Source of the DNA: Microbacterium sp. zg-Y625
GTDB taxonomy: Bacteria; Actinomycetota; Actinomycetes; Actinomycetales; Microbacteriaceae
Assembly (NCBI RefSeq): GCF_030246925.1
Contig: NZ_CP126740.1
Location: 248,001 to 312,000 of the forward strand
Direction: 5' to 3'
DNA length: 64,000 bases
The translations under genes and the position numbers were made by a program. This document shows positions 52,982 through 62,174 of the stretch, in pieces (the first letter of the stretch is position 1; the number at the start of each line of letters is the position of its first letter). Below the pieces are notes generated by a model that was not told the origin of the DNA, made no database searches, and worked only from the letters and a program-made list of their open reading frames with translations.

Positions 52982-54463
52982 GTGCCCCCCGCGATACCCG
53001 CCCCGTCCGACGTGCCCCCGAGCGGGATCGATCCCGCCGACCTGCAGACCACCCTCAGGGTGCTGGCGGAGATGGACCGGGTCGACCAGAACCACCCCGA
53101 CTACATCGCCGTTCGTCAGGCCACCGCCGCCATGTTCAAGGCCGTGAAGAAGGTGCGCCGGCGCGAGATCCGCGACGCGATCGCCCAGGCGGACCGTGCG
53201 GTGGTCGCCGCGACCGCCACCGGCGCCCCCGACCGCATCGACGACGAGACCCGTGGCATCCCGATCTCCACCGCCACGACCGCCCCGACGGCGGGCACGC
53301 TCCTCAAGGCGCGGGGATGCTACATCTGCAAGCAGCCGTACACGGTGGTCGACGCGTTCTATCACCAGCTGTGCCCCGCGTGCGCGGCCCTCAGCCACGC
53401 CAAGCGCGACGCGCGCACCGACCTCACCGGGCGTCGCGCTCTGCTGACCGGCGGCCGGGCCAAGATCGGCATGTACATCGCGCTGCGTCTGCTGCGCGAC
53501 GGCGCCCACACGACCATCACCACGCGCTTCCCGCGCGACGCGGTGCGCCGCTTCAGCAGCCTGCCTGATGCCGCGGATTGGCTGCACCGCCTGAAGATCG
53601 TCGGCATCGACCTGCGTGACCCCGCCCAGGTGATCGGCCTCGCCGATGACGTCGCGGCCGCAGGGCCCCTGGACATCCTCATCAACAACGCCACGCAGAC
53701 CGTCCGGCGCTCGCCGGGGGCCTACCAGCCGTTGGTGGATGCCGAACTGGCACCGCTGCCCGACGGGCCGCTGCCGGAGCTCGTCACCTTCGGGCACACC
53801 AACGACCGGCATCCGCAGGCCCTGGAGCGGTCGGTCAGTGCCCATCCGATCCTGGCCGCAGCGGCATCCCGCGCCGACGAGTTGACCGAGCAGGCGATGA
53901 CGGCGGGGTCGAGTTCGCTCGAGCGGCTCGCCGCCGGCACGGCGATCGACGCCGGGGGGCTCATCCCCGACCTCGAGAGCATCAACTCCTGGACCCAGCG
54001 CGTCGAGCAGGTCGATCCGCTGGAGATGCTCGAGGTGCAGCTCGCCAACACCACCGCGCCCTTCCTGCTGGTGTCTCGGCTGCGGCCCTCGCTGGCGGCG
54101 AGCCCGGCGCGGCGCACCTACATCGTCAACGTCAGCGCGATGGAGGGCGTCTTCGGCCGCGGGTACAAGGGCCCGGGGCACCCGCACACCAACATGGCCA
54201 AGGCCGCGGTGAACATGCTCACGCGCACCAGTGCGCGGGAGATGTTCGAGAGCGACGGCATCCTCATGACCAGCGTCGACACCGGGTGGATCACCGACGA
54301 GCGGCCGCACCCTACCAAGGTGCGCCTCGCCGAAGAGGGCTTCCACGCGCCTCTCGATCTCGTCGACGGCGCCGCGCGGGTCTACGACCCGATCGTGCGC
54401 GGCGAGGCCGGTGAGGACCTGTTCGGGGTGTTCCTCAAGGATTACGCTCCCGGCTCATGGTGA
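52982..54463 (+). CDS. Short-chain dehydrogenase with N-terminal zinc ribbon
   Basis: The 493-residue protein starts with GTG. Residues about 1-95 are helical and charged. Residues about 110-137 form a four-cysteine zinc-ribbon-like pair (CYICKQPY and CPACAAL). The SDR domain begins with LLTGGRAKIGMYIALRL, continues with ILINNATQT, and has its active-site region in IVNVSAMEGVFGRGYKGPGHPHTNMAKAAVNML, where the Tyr and Lys are further apart than in the normal YxxxK. A long insertion (about 230-345) separates the halves. The substrate is unknown. It overlaps the next small gene by 7 bp. Confidence 0.8.
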   Translation: MPPAIPAPSDVPPSGIDPADLQTTLRVLAEMDRVDQNHPDYIAVRQATAAMFKAVKKVRRREIRDAIAQADRAVVAATATGAPDRIDDETRGIPISTATTAPTAGTLLKARGCYICKQPYTVVDAFYHQLCPACAALSHAKRDARTDLTGRRALLTGGRAKIGMYIALRLLRDGAHTTITTRFPRDAVRRFSSLPDAADWLHRLKIVGIDLRDPAQVIGLADDVAAAGPLDILINNATQTVRRSPGAYQPLVDAELAPLPDGPLPELVTFGHTNDRHPQALERSVSAHPILAAAASRADELTEQAMTAGSSSLERLAAGTAIDAGGLIPDLESINSWTQRVEQVDPLEMLEVQLANTTAPFLLVSRLRPSLAASPARRTYIVNVSAMEGVFGRGYKGPGHPHTNMAKAAVNMLTRTSAREMFESDGILMTSVDTGWITDERPHPTKVRLAEEGFHAPLDLVDGAARVYDPIVRGEAGEDLFGVFLKDYAPGSW

Positions 54464-54678
54464 ACCTGCCCGCGCCCGGCCACCGGGTCGTGGTGCGCTA
54501 TCTGCTGCCGACCGGGCAGGCCACCGATGCGCTCGGCGAGCTGCTGAGCGCGGATGCCACGACGGTCGTCGTCGACGGCAAACGCGGCGTCGAGCGTATC
54601 CCGCGCGGTGCGATCATCGCCGCGAAGCAGGTGCCGCCGCCGCCCGTGCCGCGGTTACGGCGCGCACCGACGGACTGA
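54457..54678 (+). CDS. Stand-alone SH3-like small protein
   Basis: The 73-residue product matches, from memory, the small N-terminal beta-barrel of some actinobacterial GNAT acetyltransferases (pattern RVVVRYLLPTGQATDALGELL then GVERIPRGAIIAAKQVPPPP). No acetyltransferase domain follows. It overlaps the end of the SDR gene by 7 bp and is probably co-translated with it. The function is unknown; it may be a remnant or a free-standing module. Confidence 0.6.
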   Translation: MVNLPAPGHRVVVRYLLPTGQATDALGELLSADATTVVVDGKRGVERIPRGAIIAAKQVPPPPVPRLRRAPTD

Positions 54679-54780
54679 CGGACGCGACGCGCTCCTGCCG
54701 CTTCTGTGCTCCGGCACGGGCGGCGATGGCGGCCGCGCGGGGTCCTTCTTGCCCTGCGGCATCCGTGCTAGACCGTACGC

Positions 54781-56349
54781 GTGAGCGCCTCCGCGTCGTC
54801 CATCGATCGCCCCGGGGTGGACCTGACCAAGCGGCAGGTCTACGTCATCTTCGCCGCGCTCCTTGCGGCCATGTTCCTCTCGGCGCTGGATCAGTCGGTG
54901 GTCAGCACGGCACTGCCGACGATCGTCGGAGACCTCGGCGCCGCCGATGAGCAGGGGTGGATCGTCACGGCCTATCTGCTCGCCATCGCCATCGTCATGC
55001 CGATCTACGGAAAAGTCGGCGACCTCTTCGGCCGCCGCGCCCCCTTCCTCCTCGCCATCGGCCTGTTCGTCGTCGGCTCGACCGGCTCTGCGCTCTCGGG
55101 GTCGTTCGAGGGACTCATCGTCTGGCGGTCGTTTCAGGGACTGGGCGCGGGCGGGCTGGTGATCCTGTCGCAGGCGATCATCGCCGACATCGTCTCGGCG
55201 CGGGAGCGCGGCAAGTTCATGGGTCCGATGGGCGCGGTGTTCGGCGTCGCGACGGTGGCCGGCCCGCTGCTCGGCGGGTGGCTGACGTCGGGTCCCGGCT
55301 GGCGCTGGTGCTTCTGGCTCAACGTGCCGGTCGGACTGGCGGCGCTGATCATCGCATGGTTCACGCTGAGGATCCCCGAGCACCGCAGCCGCCGCCGGTT
55401 CGATCTCGTCGGGGCGGTGCTGCTGGCCGCGACGACGGCGGGCATCGTGCTGCTCACCAGCTGGACCTCGCTCACGCACACCACGTCGTACGACTGGACC
55501 GACCCGGGGCTTCTCGCCCTGCTGGGCGCGACCGTGCTGGCGTTCGTCCTGTTCCTGTTCGTCGAGTCGAGGGTGGAGGACCCCATCGTGCCGCTGGACA
55601 TCTTCCGCAGCCGCACGTTCGCCGTCGCCGCCACGCTCTCGCTCTTCCTCGGCATCGCGATGTTCGCCGCGCTGACGTTCCTTCCCACCTTCCTGCAGAT
55701 GGCCGAGGGGGCCAGCGCCACCGACTCGGGGCTGCTGATGCTGCCCATGACGGTCGGGCTGATGCTCACCGCGCTGACGTCGGGGCTTCTCATCACCCGC
55801 ACCGGTCGCTACAAGGTGTTCCCGATCGCGGGGTTCGGCGTCGCGACGCTGGGCCTGCTGTGGCTCACCCAGCTGTCGGCGGGCATGTCGATGGTCCTCT
55901 TCGGCGCGATGATCTTCGTGCTGGGGCTCGGACTCGGCTTCGTGATGCAGACGCTCGTCATCGCGGCCCAGAATGCGGTCGACCCCAAACGCATCGGCGT
56001 TGCCACGTCGACGAACAACTTCCTGCGCGAGATCGGCGCGGCGGTGGGAACGAGCCTGTTCTCCACCGCCTTCACCAGCTCGCTCCGGGGCGACCTCGAC
56101 CAGACGATCAGCCAGATCCCCCGGTCTCAGGTGCCGTCCGGTTTCGGGGCGGAGTCGCTCACACCCTCGGCTGTGCGGGACCTGCCGGCCGGGCTGCGCG
56201 ACAGCGTCGTCGAGGCCTACGCCGACGCCCTCGGTACGTCGTTCTGGTACCTGGTGCCGCTGGGTGCCGCGGGGTTCGTGGTGGCGTTCTTCCTCAAGGA
56301 GATCCGCCTTTCCGACAAGGCCGGCCTCGCGGCGCGGCGGGACCGCTGA
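54781..56349 (+). CDS. MFS exporter, DHA2 type (a)
   Basis: The 522-residue, 14-helix EmrB/QacA-type exporter has the N-terminal motif SALDQSVVSTALPTIVGDL and GKVGDLFGRR in loop 2-3. It starts with GTG. TAGACC at 54769-54774 lies 6 nt upstream and no ribosome site is present, so it may be leaderless. The substrate is unknown. Confidence 0.88.
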   Translation: MSASASSIDRPGVDLTKRQVYVIFAALLAAMFLSALDQSVVSTALPTIVGDLGAADEQGWIVTAYLLAIAIVMPIYGKVGDLFGRRAPFLLAIGLFVVGSTGSALSGSFEGLIVWRSFQGLGAGGLVILSQAIIADIVSARERGKFMGPMGAVFGVATVAGPLLGGWLTSGPGWRWCFWLNVPVGLAALIIAWFTLRIPEHRSRRRFDLVGAVLLAATTAGIVLLTSWTSLTHTTSYDWTDPGLLALLGATVLAFVLFLFVESRVEDPIVPLDIFRSRTFAVAATLSLFLGIAMFAALTFLPTFLQMAEGASATDSGLLMLPMTVGLMLTALTSGLLITRTGRYKVFPIAGFGVATLGLLWLTQLSAGMSMVLFGAMIFVLGLGLGFVMQTLVIAAQNAVDPKRIGVATSTNNFLREIGAAVGTSLFSTAFTSSLRGDLDQTISQIPRSQVPSGFGAESLTPSAVRDLPAGLRDSVVEAYADALGTSFWYLVPLGAAGFVVAFFLKEIRLSDKAGLAARRDR

Positions 56350-56411
56350 CGGTGGAGCAGATCGCGGTGTGCGGTCACGAACTCGCCCCTGCAGGCGTAG
56401 TGTGACCCGAC

Positions 56412-58046
56412 GTGACCCAGGACGTCGAGCGTTATCAGCGCCTGCGCTGGTGGGGTCTGGCGGCCATCTCCCTCGCCGTGGCCCTGATCATCATGGACTC
56501 GACGATCGTCTCGGTGGCGGTCCCCAGCATCGTCGAGTCTCTCGATCTCACCACGACCGAGATCCAGTGGGTGCAGGAGGTCTACACGCTCGTCTTCGCC
56601 GCGCTGCTCATGGTGTGGGGCACGACGAGTGACCGCCTCGGCCGCCGCCGGCTGCTCGTCATCGGAGTGGTGGTGTTCGTCGCCTCGAGCATCCTCTGCG
56701 CGTTCGCCATCGACGGCACGTGGCTGATCGCCGCCCGCGCGCTGCAGGGCGTCGGAGGCTCGATGATCCTGCCGACGACCCTGGCCCTCCTCAACGCCAC
56801 GTTCCGCGGCAAGGAGCGCGGCATCGCCTTCGCGGTGTGGGGCGCGACGATCGGATCCATGGCCGCCGTCGGGCCGGTGCTCGGCGGCTGGCTCACCAGC
56901 GCGCTCTCGTGGCACTGGGCGTTCTGGATCAATCTGCCCTTCGGCATCCTCGTCGTCATCGGCGTGATGATCTGCGTTCCCGAGTCCCGCCAGCGCGGCG
57001 CCGAGCGCTTCAGCGACTGGATCGCCGTGGCCACGTCGGTGCTCGGGTTCGGCCTGCTCGTGTTCGCCCTCATCGAGGGGCGCGCCTACGGGTGGTGGGA
57101 GGCGACGGACTCGGCGCCGTTCAGCCTCGGCGGCTTCAGCGTGATTCCGGTGCTGTTCGTCCTTTCGCTCCTGGTGCTCGCCGCCCTCGTGTGGCGGGAG
57201 CGCGCGCGGGTGGCCGCGCGCAAGTCGGTGCTCATCGACGTGTCGCTGTTCCGCATCGGCACGTTCGCGAACGGCAACATCACCGCCTTGACCGTCTCGC
57301 TCGGGGAGTTCGGGCTCATCCTCTCGCTGCCGCTGTGGTTCCAGTACGCCCGGGACATGAACGCCCTGCAGGCGGGGCTCGCCCTGCTGCCCCTCGCCGT
57401 CGGATCGTTCCTGGCGAGCGGGTCGATCCAGTCGCTGTCCAAGCGCCTGTCGCCGGTGCAGATGGTGCGCCTGGGTGTGCTCTTGGAGATCATCTCGCTC
57501 GCTGCGCTCGCCCTGCTCATCCGCCCCGACTCCACCCTGTGGGTCACCGGCGTTCCGCTGTTCTTCTACGGCATGGGCGTCGGGTTCGCCACGGCGCAGC
57601 TGACCCAGCTCATCCTCATCGACGTGCCGGTGGAGAAGTCGGGACAGGCCTCGTCGGTGCAGTCGACGTCGCGCCAGGTGGGTTCCGCGCTCGGCATCGC
57701 CGTGCTCGGGACCGCGCTGTTCACGACGCTGCGCATCGGCACCGAGTCGCGCCTGAGCGATGAGATCGCCGCGGATCCGAAGGTGGGAGAGCTCGTGGAT
57801 GCCGTCTCCTCCTCCGCCGGCGCCCTCATCGGACGGCTGAGTGAGAGCCCGGCGACTGCCCCGATCGCCGACGCCGCGCGCGAGGCGCTGACCCAGGGCG
57901 TCTCGGTAGCCGCGTGGGTGGCGGTCGCCGCGCTCTTCGTGGGTCTTCTCACGACGATCCCGCTCGAGCGGCGTGCGCGTGAGGAGCGCGCGGCGTCCGC
58001 GGGGCTCGGGGTCGGATCGGCGGCGGCGGAGCGCGGGGCGGGGTAG
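56412..58046 (+). CDS. MFS exporter, DHA2 type (b)
   Basis: The 544-residue 14-helix exporter has MDSTIVSVAVPSIVESL in helix 1 and SDRLGRRRLL in loop 2-3. It is 62 bp after the previous exporter but only distantly similar, so it is not a recent duplicate. It starts with GTG, and TAGTGT at 56398-56403 lies 8 nt upstream, suggesting its own leaderless or near-leaderless start. Confidence 0.87.
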   Translation: MTQDVERYQRLRWWGLAAISLAVALIIMDSTIVSVAVPSIVESLDLTTTEIQWVQEVYTLVFAALLMVWGTTSDRLGRRRLLVIGVVVFVASSILCAFAIDGTWLIAARALQGVGGSMILPTTLALLNATFRGKERGIAFAVWGATIGSMAAVGPVLGGWLTSALSWHWAFWINLPFGILVVIGVMICVPESRQRGAERFSDWIAVATSVLGFGLLVFALIEGRAYGWWEATDSAPFSLGGFSVIPVLFVLSLLVLAALVWRERARVAARKSVLIDVSLFRIGTFANGNITALTVSLGEFGLILSLPLWFQYARDMNALQAGLALLPLAVGSFLASGSIQSLSKRLSPVQMVRLGVLLEIISLAALALLIRPDSTLWVTGVPLFFYGMGVGFATAQLTQLILIDVPVEKSGQASSVQSTSRQVGSALGIAVLGTALFTTLRIGTESRLSDEIAADPKVGELVDAVSSSAGALIGRLSESPATAPIADAAREALTQGVSVAAWVAVAALFVGLLTTIPLERRAREERAASAGLGVGSAAAERGAG

Positions 58047-58154
58047 CGGCGGCGTCTTCTCCACAGGGAATCGTCATCGAAGGGTATCCACAATCCCTTG
58101 CTGACCAGCCCTTTGCATCGTTCCGATGTCGGAGGCCCCGAGGAGAATCGCCTC

Positions 58155-59555
58155 ATGGACACCTCCTCCGCTCCTCCCCCCACAGGCCCGCTCGACGCAC
58201 TGTCGATGCGCGACGTGGTGGCGGGGCTCGAGGAGAACCGCCGGGCGATGGCGTCGCTGCAGGCGCGCGAGATGCAGCTGCTGGGGCGCGCGGGCGCGAT
58301 CGCCGCCGAGCAGACCGAACGCATTCCGGTGTCGGCGCAGCGCGAGCGCGAACTGCCGTTGCGTTCGATCGCAGCCGAGGTCGGTGCGGCGCTGCGTCGC
58401 TCCGACCGCGGCATGCAGGGCCGCATCCATCAGGCGGCGGCGCTGCTGGTCGCCTTCCCCGCGGTCATCGCGGCTCTGCACCAAGGGCGCATCGACATGG
58501 CGCACGTGCGCGTCATCGACGAAGCGGGGTCGCGCATCGCCGACGCCGAGGCGCGCGGCCTCTTCGAGCAGGCGGCACTCGTGGTGGCCGAGCGGGAGAC
58601 CCCGGGCCGGGCGCGTCCGATCATCGTGACGCTCGCGCAGCGCATCGACCCGGCGCCGCTGACCGAGCGGCACGCCGACGCGGCGGCGGCACGGCGCGTG
58701 TGGGTGCGAGACCTCGAGGACGGCATGGCGGAACTCGTCGCGCTGCTTCCTGCCGTGCTGGCGCACGGCATCCACGACCGCGTCCACCGCACCGCACGCG
58801 CGTTACGGGATGCAGCGGCGCTCGAACGTGGGGCCGGCGGTGGGCAGGCGCCTGGCGGGCGGGCGTCAGGCGGGCGCGTGACGAGCGGTGGTGAGCCCGG
58901 TGTCGCGACGAGCGTGCCGGATGCCGGGGGCGAGCCTGCCGACTGTCGCACGATCGACCAGCGGCGCGCCGATGTGTTCGCGGATCTCCTGCTCACCGGC
59001 CATCCGACGGCTGAAGCATCCGACGCGACGATCTGCGAGACCGAGGCGATCGTGGCCCATGTGCAGGTCACCGTGCCGGCAGCGACGCTGGCCGGCGGCG
59101 ACGCGCCCGCATCGATCCCGGGGCATGGCCCCCTCGACGCCGAGACCGCTCGGCATCTCGCGGGCGGAGCCTCCTCGTGGGATCGCCTCTTCATGGACAG
59201 CACCACGGGTGCCGTGGGGGCTACCGATTGTTACCGGCCGAGCCTGGCGCAGCGTCGGCAGCTGCGGGCGCGCGACGAGCACTGCCGGTTCCCCGGCTGT
59301 CGGTCCGACGTGTGGATCTGCGACATCGACCACACGGTCGACCACGCACACGGCGGACCCACCCGATGCGACAACCTCGCGCACCTGTGTCGCAGACATC
59401 ACATGCTGAAGCACCACTCCGCGTGGACGGTGGTGCAGCGGCCCGGGGGAGTGCTCGAGTGGACGAGTCCCGCCGGCCGGGTCTACCCCGACGTCCCGCG
59501 TCGCGCGCTGGAATTCACCGCGGCGATCGCGGCAGGCGCGCCGCCACCCTTCTGA
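58155..59555 (+). CDS. DUF222-HNH endonuclease-like protein (13E12 family)
   Basis: The 466-residue protein has the helical DUF222 region (about 30-240), a Gly-rich linker (GAGGGQAPGGRASGGR), and an HNH nuclease motif (CRFPGC, ICDIDHTVDHAHGGPT, NLAHLCRRHH) near residues 385-430. Such genes occur in many copies in actinobacterial genomes and may be mobile, though no flanking repeats are visible here. The start at ATG 58155 has GAGGAG about 10 nt upstream. Confidence 0.88.
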   Translation: MDTSSAPPPTGPLDALSMRDVVAGLEENRRAMASLQAREMQLLGRAGAIAAEQTERIPVSAQRERELPLRSIAAEVGAALRRSDRGMQGRIHQAAALLVAFPAVIAALHQGRIDMAHVRVIDEAGSRIADAEARGLFEQAALVVAERETPGRARPIIVTLAQRIDPAPLTERHADAAAARRVWVRDLEDGMAELVALLPAVLAHGIHDRVHRTARALRDAAALERGAGGGQAPGGRASGGRVTSGGEPGVATSVPDAGGEPADCRTIDQRRADVFADLLLTGHPTAEASDATICETEAIVAHVQVTVPAATLAGGDAPASIPGHGPLDAETARHLAGGASSWDRLFMDSTTGAVGATDCYRPSLAQRRQLRARDEHCRFPGCRSDVWICDIDHTVDHAHGGPTRCDNLAHLCRRHHMLKHHSAWTVVQRPGGVLEWTSPAGRVYPDVPRRALEFTAAIAAGAPPPF

Positions 59556-59570
59556 CGCGTGTGCGGTGCC

Positions 59571-59592
59571 CCCTCCCGCGACAGCGGGTGGG
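59571..59592. terminator. Bidirectional terminator between the HNH gene and the CoA-disulfide reductase gene
   Basis: A 9-bp GC stem with one central mismatch (59571-59579 with 59584-59592) and a 4-nt loop lies between convergent genes. Confidence 0.6.
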
Positions 59593-59625
59593 CGGGCCAG
59601 GTGCGCACTATCGGCCTCGCGAGGG

Positions 59626-61347
59626 TCAGGCCGGCTGCAGCGCGGTGACGGCGGCGCCGGCCTTCCAGGTGAGGTATCCACCGTCGAGGTTCCGCGCCCG
59701 ACGGCCGAGCTGCGCGAGGATACGGGCGGCGGTGTGGCCGCGCTGACCGACCTGGCAGTGCACGATCAGCTCGCCTTCCGGCAGGGTCGACGCGCCTTCG
59801 CGCAGCGCGTCGACCGGGATGTTGATGCTGCCCGGGATCGCGCCCGCAGCGAACTCCTGCGGCGAGCGCACGTCGACGAGCGTCGCGCCGCCGGCGACCG
59901 CCGCGGCCAGCTCATGCCACTGCACGGTGTCGCTGACACCGGCCGCGAGGTTCTCGGCGATGTAGCCGACCATGTTCACGGGATCCTTCGCCGAGGCGTA
60001 CTGCGGCGCGTAGGCGAGCTCGAGGTGCGCCAGCTCCGCCGCCGGCAGCCCCGCGTGCATCGCCGTCGCGATGACGTCGATGCGCTTGTCCACGCCCTTC
60101 CCGCCGACGATCTGCGCCCCGAGGATGAGCCCGGACAGCGGGTCGACCATCACCTTCATCGCCATGCGCTCGGCCCCCGGGTAGTAACCGGCGTGGTCGG
60201 TGGGGTGGGTGTGGATCACCCGGTGCGCGCGGCCTGCCGCGACCAGGCGCTGCTCGCTCCAGCCCACCATCGCCACCGTCACGTCGAACAGCCCGATGAT
60301 CGCGGTACCGAGAGCGGGCGCCGCAGGCCGGGGAGCGGTGTCGAGCCGCCCGTTCTCCCAGGCGATGACATCAGCCGCGGAGCGCCCGTGCCGGTTGGCC
60401 AGCCCCGCCATCGTGACCAGCGTCGCCGCGCCCGAGACGGCATCCGTCTTCTCGGCCGCGTCGCCGACGGCGAAGATCCGCGGATCCTCGGTGCGCTGGT
60501 GCCCGTCGACCACGACGCCGCCGGCGGTGCCGATCGCCAGCCCCGCCGTGCGGGCCAGGTCCGTGGCCGGGGCGACCCCGCGCGCGTCCACGACGAGGTC
60601 CGCCGCGACGACCGTGCCATCGGAGAGGTGGGCGCCGGCGGCATCCAGGGTGTCGACCGTCGTTGCGGTGCGCACATCGACGCCATGGGAGGCGAGCGCC
60701 TCGATGACGGCCGCAGCCATCTCGGGGTCCAGCGGCATGAAGGGGCGGGCGCCGTGCTGCACAAGGATGACGTCCAGGCCCCGGCGCACGAGGTTCTCCG
60801 TCGCCTCCAGGCCGATGAAACCGGCGCCCATGACGACGGCGCGGCCGCAGCGGTCGCCGATCTCGGCCAGGACCGCCGTGATCCGGTCGACGTCGTCGAC
60901 GGTGCGGAGGGTCGCCACCACAGGGGCGCCGGCGCTCGCCGTGGCGCGCTCGCGCGGGGCGGCCCCGGTCGCGAGGATCAGGTGGTCGTAGGGCTCGACG
61001 ACCGTGGCCCCGGTCACGGCGTCGCGAGCCGTGACCGTGCGCGCTGCGCGGTCGATGCCGAGGACTTCGTGCTCGACCCGCACGTCCAGCGCGAACCGGG
61101 CGCGCAGCGAGGCGGGCGTCTGCAGCAGCAGGGCATCGCGCTCGGTGATCACCCCTCCCACGTAGTACGGCAGCCCGCAGTTCGCGAAGCTCACATGCCG
61201 GCCGCGCTCGAACACGACGATCTGCGCCGTCTCGTCCAGGCGGCGCAGGCGCGTGGCCGCTGACATGCCGGCGGCAACGCCCCCGACGATCACGATCCGC
61301 GGACCGGTCGTCGGGGCGTGCGGGGTGCGGTCTGTGGGTGCAGTCAT
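59626..61347 (-). CDS. CoA-disulfide reductase-rhodanese fusion
   Basis: The 573-residue protein has an FAD/NAD(P)H disulfide reductase part: IVIVGGVAAGMSAATRLRR, then the redox Cys in SFANCGLPYYVGG, as in CoA-disulfide reductases. A C-terminal rhodanese domain (about 465-570) has its catalytic Cys in VHCQVGQRGH. These fusions reduce CoA disulfide or persulfide and handle sulfane sulfur. A CsoR/CstR-type operator sits 24 bp before the start, fitting induction by persulfide. ATG 61347 has GAGGAAG about 11 nt upstream. Confidence 0.9.
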   Translation of the reverse strand: MTAPTDRTPHAPTTGPRIVIVGGVAAGMSAATRLRRLDETAQIVVFERGRHVSFANCGLPYYVGGVITERDALLLQTPASLRARFALDVRVEHEVLGIDRAARTVTARDAVTGATVVEPYDHLILATGAAPRERATASAGAPVVATLRTVDDVDRITAVLAEIGDRCGRAVVMGAGFIGLEATENLVRRGLDVILVQHGARPFMPLDPEMAAAVIEALASHGVDVRTATTVDTLDAAGAHLSDGTVVAADLVVDARGVAPATDLARTAGLAIGTAGGVVVDGHQRTEDPRIFAVGDAAEKTDAVSGAATLVTMAGLANRHGRSAADVIAWENGRLDTAPRPAAPALGTAIIGLFDVTVAMVGWSEQRLVAAGRAHRVIHTHPTDHAGYYPGAERMAMKVMVDPLSGLILGAQIVGGKGVDKRIDVIATAMHAGLPAAELAHLELAYAPQYASAKDPVNMVGYIAENLAAGVSDTVQWHELAAAVAGGATLVDVRSPQEFAAGAIPGSINIPVDALREGASTLPEGELIVHCQVGQRGHTAARILAQLGRRARNLDGGYLTWKAGAAVTALQPA

Positions 61348-61371
61348 CGGGTGCTCACTTCCTCGGGAGTT

Positions 61372-61387
61372 ATACCCCCAGGGGTAT
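61372..61387. promoter_or_regulatory. CsoR/CstR-type operator
   Basis: ATACCCC-CA-GGGGTAT is a perfect inverted repeat (7-bp arms, 2-bp centre). Its G/C-run form with ATA/TAT ends is typical of CsoR-family operators, including the persulfide sensor CstR. It lies between the divergent reductase and ABC-like genes. No csoR or cstR gene is in the window. Confidence 0.7.
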
Positions 61388-61529
61388 TCTCGCTCGCGCG
61401 CCGCGCGAGAGCAAATCGGTGTGGGGCTGGCCTGCGGGGTCTGGACGGGGCGGGGCTCGCGATGCAGACTCGGGTTCCGGCGGCGCGCTTGGTCGCGGCG
61501 GTGGGACCCCAGCATCGGGAGGGTACGCC

Positions 61530-62174
61530 ATGAAGATCGAGCTTCGCGGAGTCAGCAAAGGGCACGAGGGCGAAGTCCTGCCGCAGACCGACGTCACGTT
61601 CCAGACGGGGCAGGCGGTTTTCGCCCGCGCCGAGACCGAGCAGCGCCCGACCGTGCTGGGAATGCTCGCCTCCGGCCGGATGAAGCCCGACGAGGGCACG
61701 ATCGACATCGACGGCATGGCCGACGCCGCCGACCTGCGCCGACGCGTCGCGCTGGTGGATGCCCCGGAAATCTCCGAACCTGCCCCCCGCGTCACGGTCG
61801 GCGCCGTCACGGCGGAAGAGCTGATGTTCGCGGGCCGCGCGTCCGGCCGCAGGGCCGTGCACCGCTGGCTCAGCCAGCAGCACCTGGACCACCTGCTGCG
61901 CCGCCCCATCGCCACCGTGACACCCCGCGCCCGGATGCACCTGCTCATCGAGCTGGCCGTGCTGCGGCCGGACGTCGAGGGGCTCGTCGTCGTCGCGCCC
62001 GACCGGCATGGCGGGGACCCCCGCATCTGGTGGGATCAGGCTCTCTCCCTCGCCGATCGCGGGTTCGCGATGCTCATGATCGCCGGGTACTCCTCGGCGA
62101 AGGTGATCGGGGCGATCACCGACGACACCGACCGCGAGAGCGGCGATGCGCAGTCCCAAGGCGGCCGCTCATGA
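61530..62174 (+). CDS. ABC-ATPase-like protein lacking the P-loop
   Basis: The 214-residue protein has the outline of an ABC transporter ATP-binding subunit (IELRGVSKGHEGEVL start, PDEGTIDIDG, DLRRRVALVDAPEI, RPDVEGLVVVAPD). The Walker A position reads RAETEQRPT, with no GxxGxGK. No LSGGQ signature is seen, and Walker B lacks its acidic pair. It is therefore probably inactive as an ATPase and may be a scaffold. GGGAGGG lies about 6 nt before the ATG. It overlaps the YhgE/Pip gene by 4 bp. Confidence 0.7.
   Translation: MKIELRGVSKGHEGEVLPQTDVTFQTGQAVFARAETEQRPTVLGMLASGRMKPDEGTIDIDGMADAADLRRRVALVDAPEISEPAPRVTVGAVTAEELMFAGRASGRRAVHRWLSQQHLDHLLRRPIATVTPRARMHLLIELAVLRPDVEGLVVVAPDRHGGDPRIWWDQALSLADRGFAMLMIAGYSSAKVIGAITDDTDRESGDAQSQGGRS

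Noticed and set aside
52298..54346. Long minus-strand open frame opposite the SDR gene
   Set aside because: It runs through both the Nudix gene and the SDR coding region in another frame and shows no domain.
54781..58046. Two adjacent MFS genes as a tandem duplication
   Set aside because: The proteins share the family plan but differ throughout, including helix 1 and loop motifs; there is no stretch of DNA identity.
58155..59555. HNH gene as part of a homing element or prophage
   Set aside because: No intron boundaries, flanking repeats, integrase or phage genes are visible; DUF222-HNH genes are common chromosomal genes in Actinobacteria.
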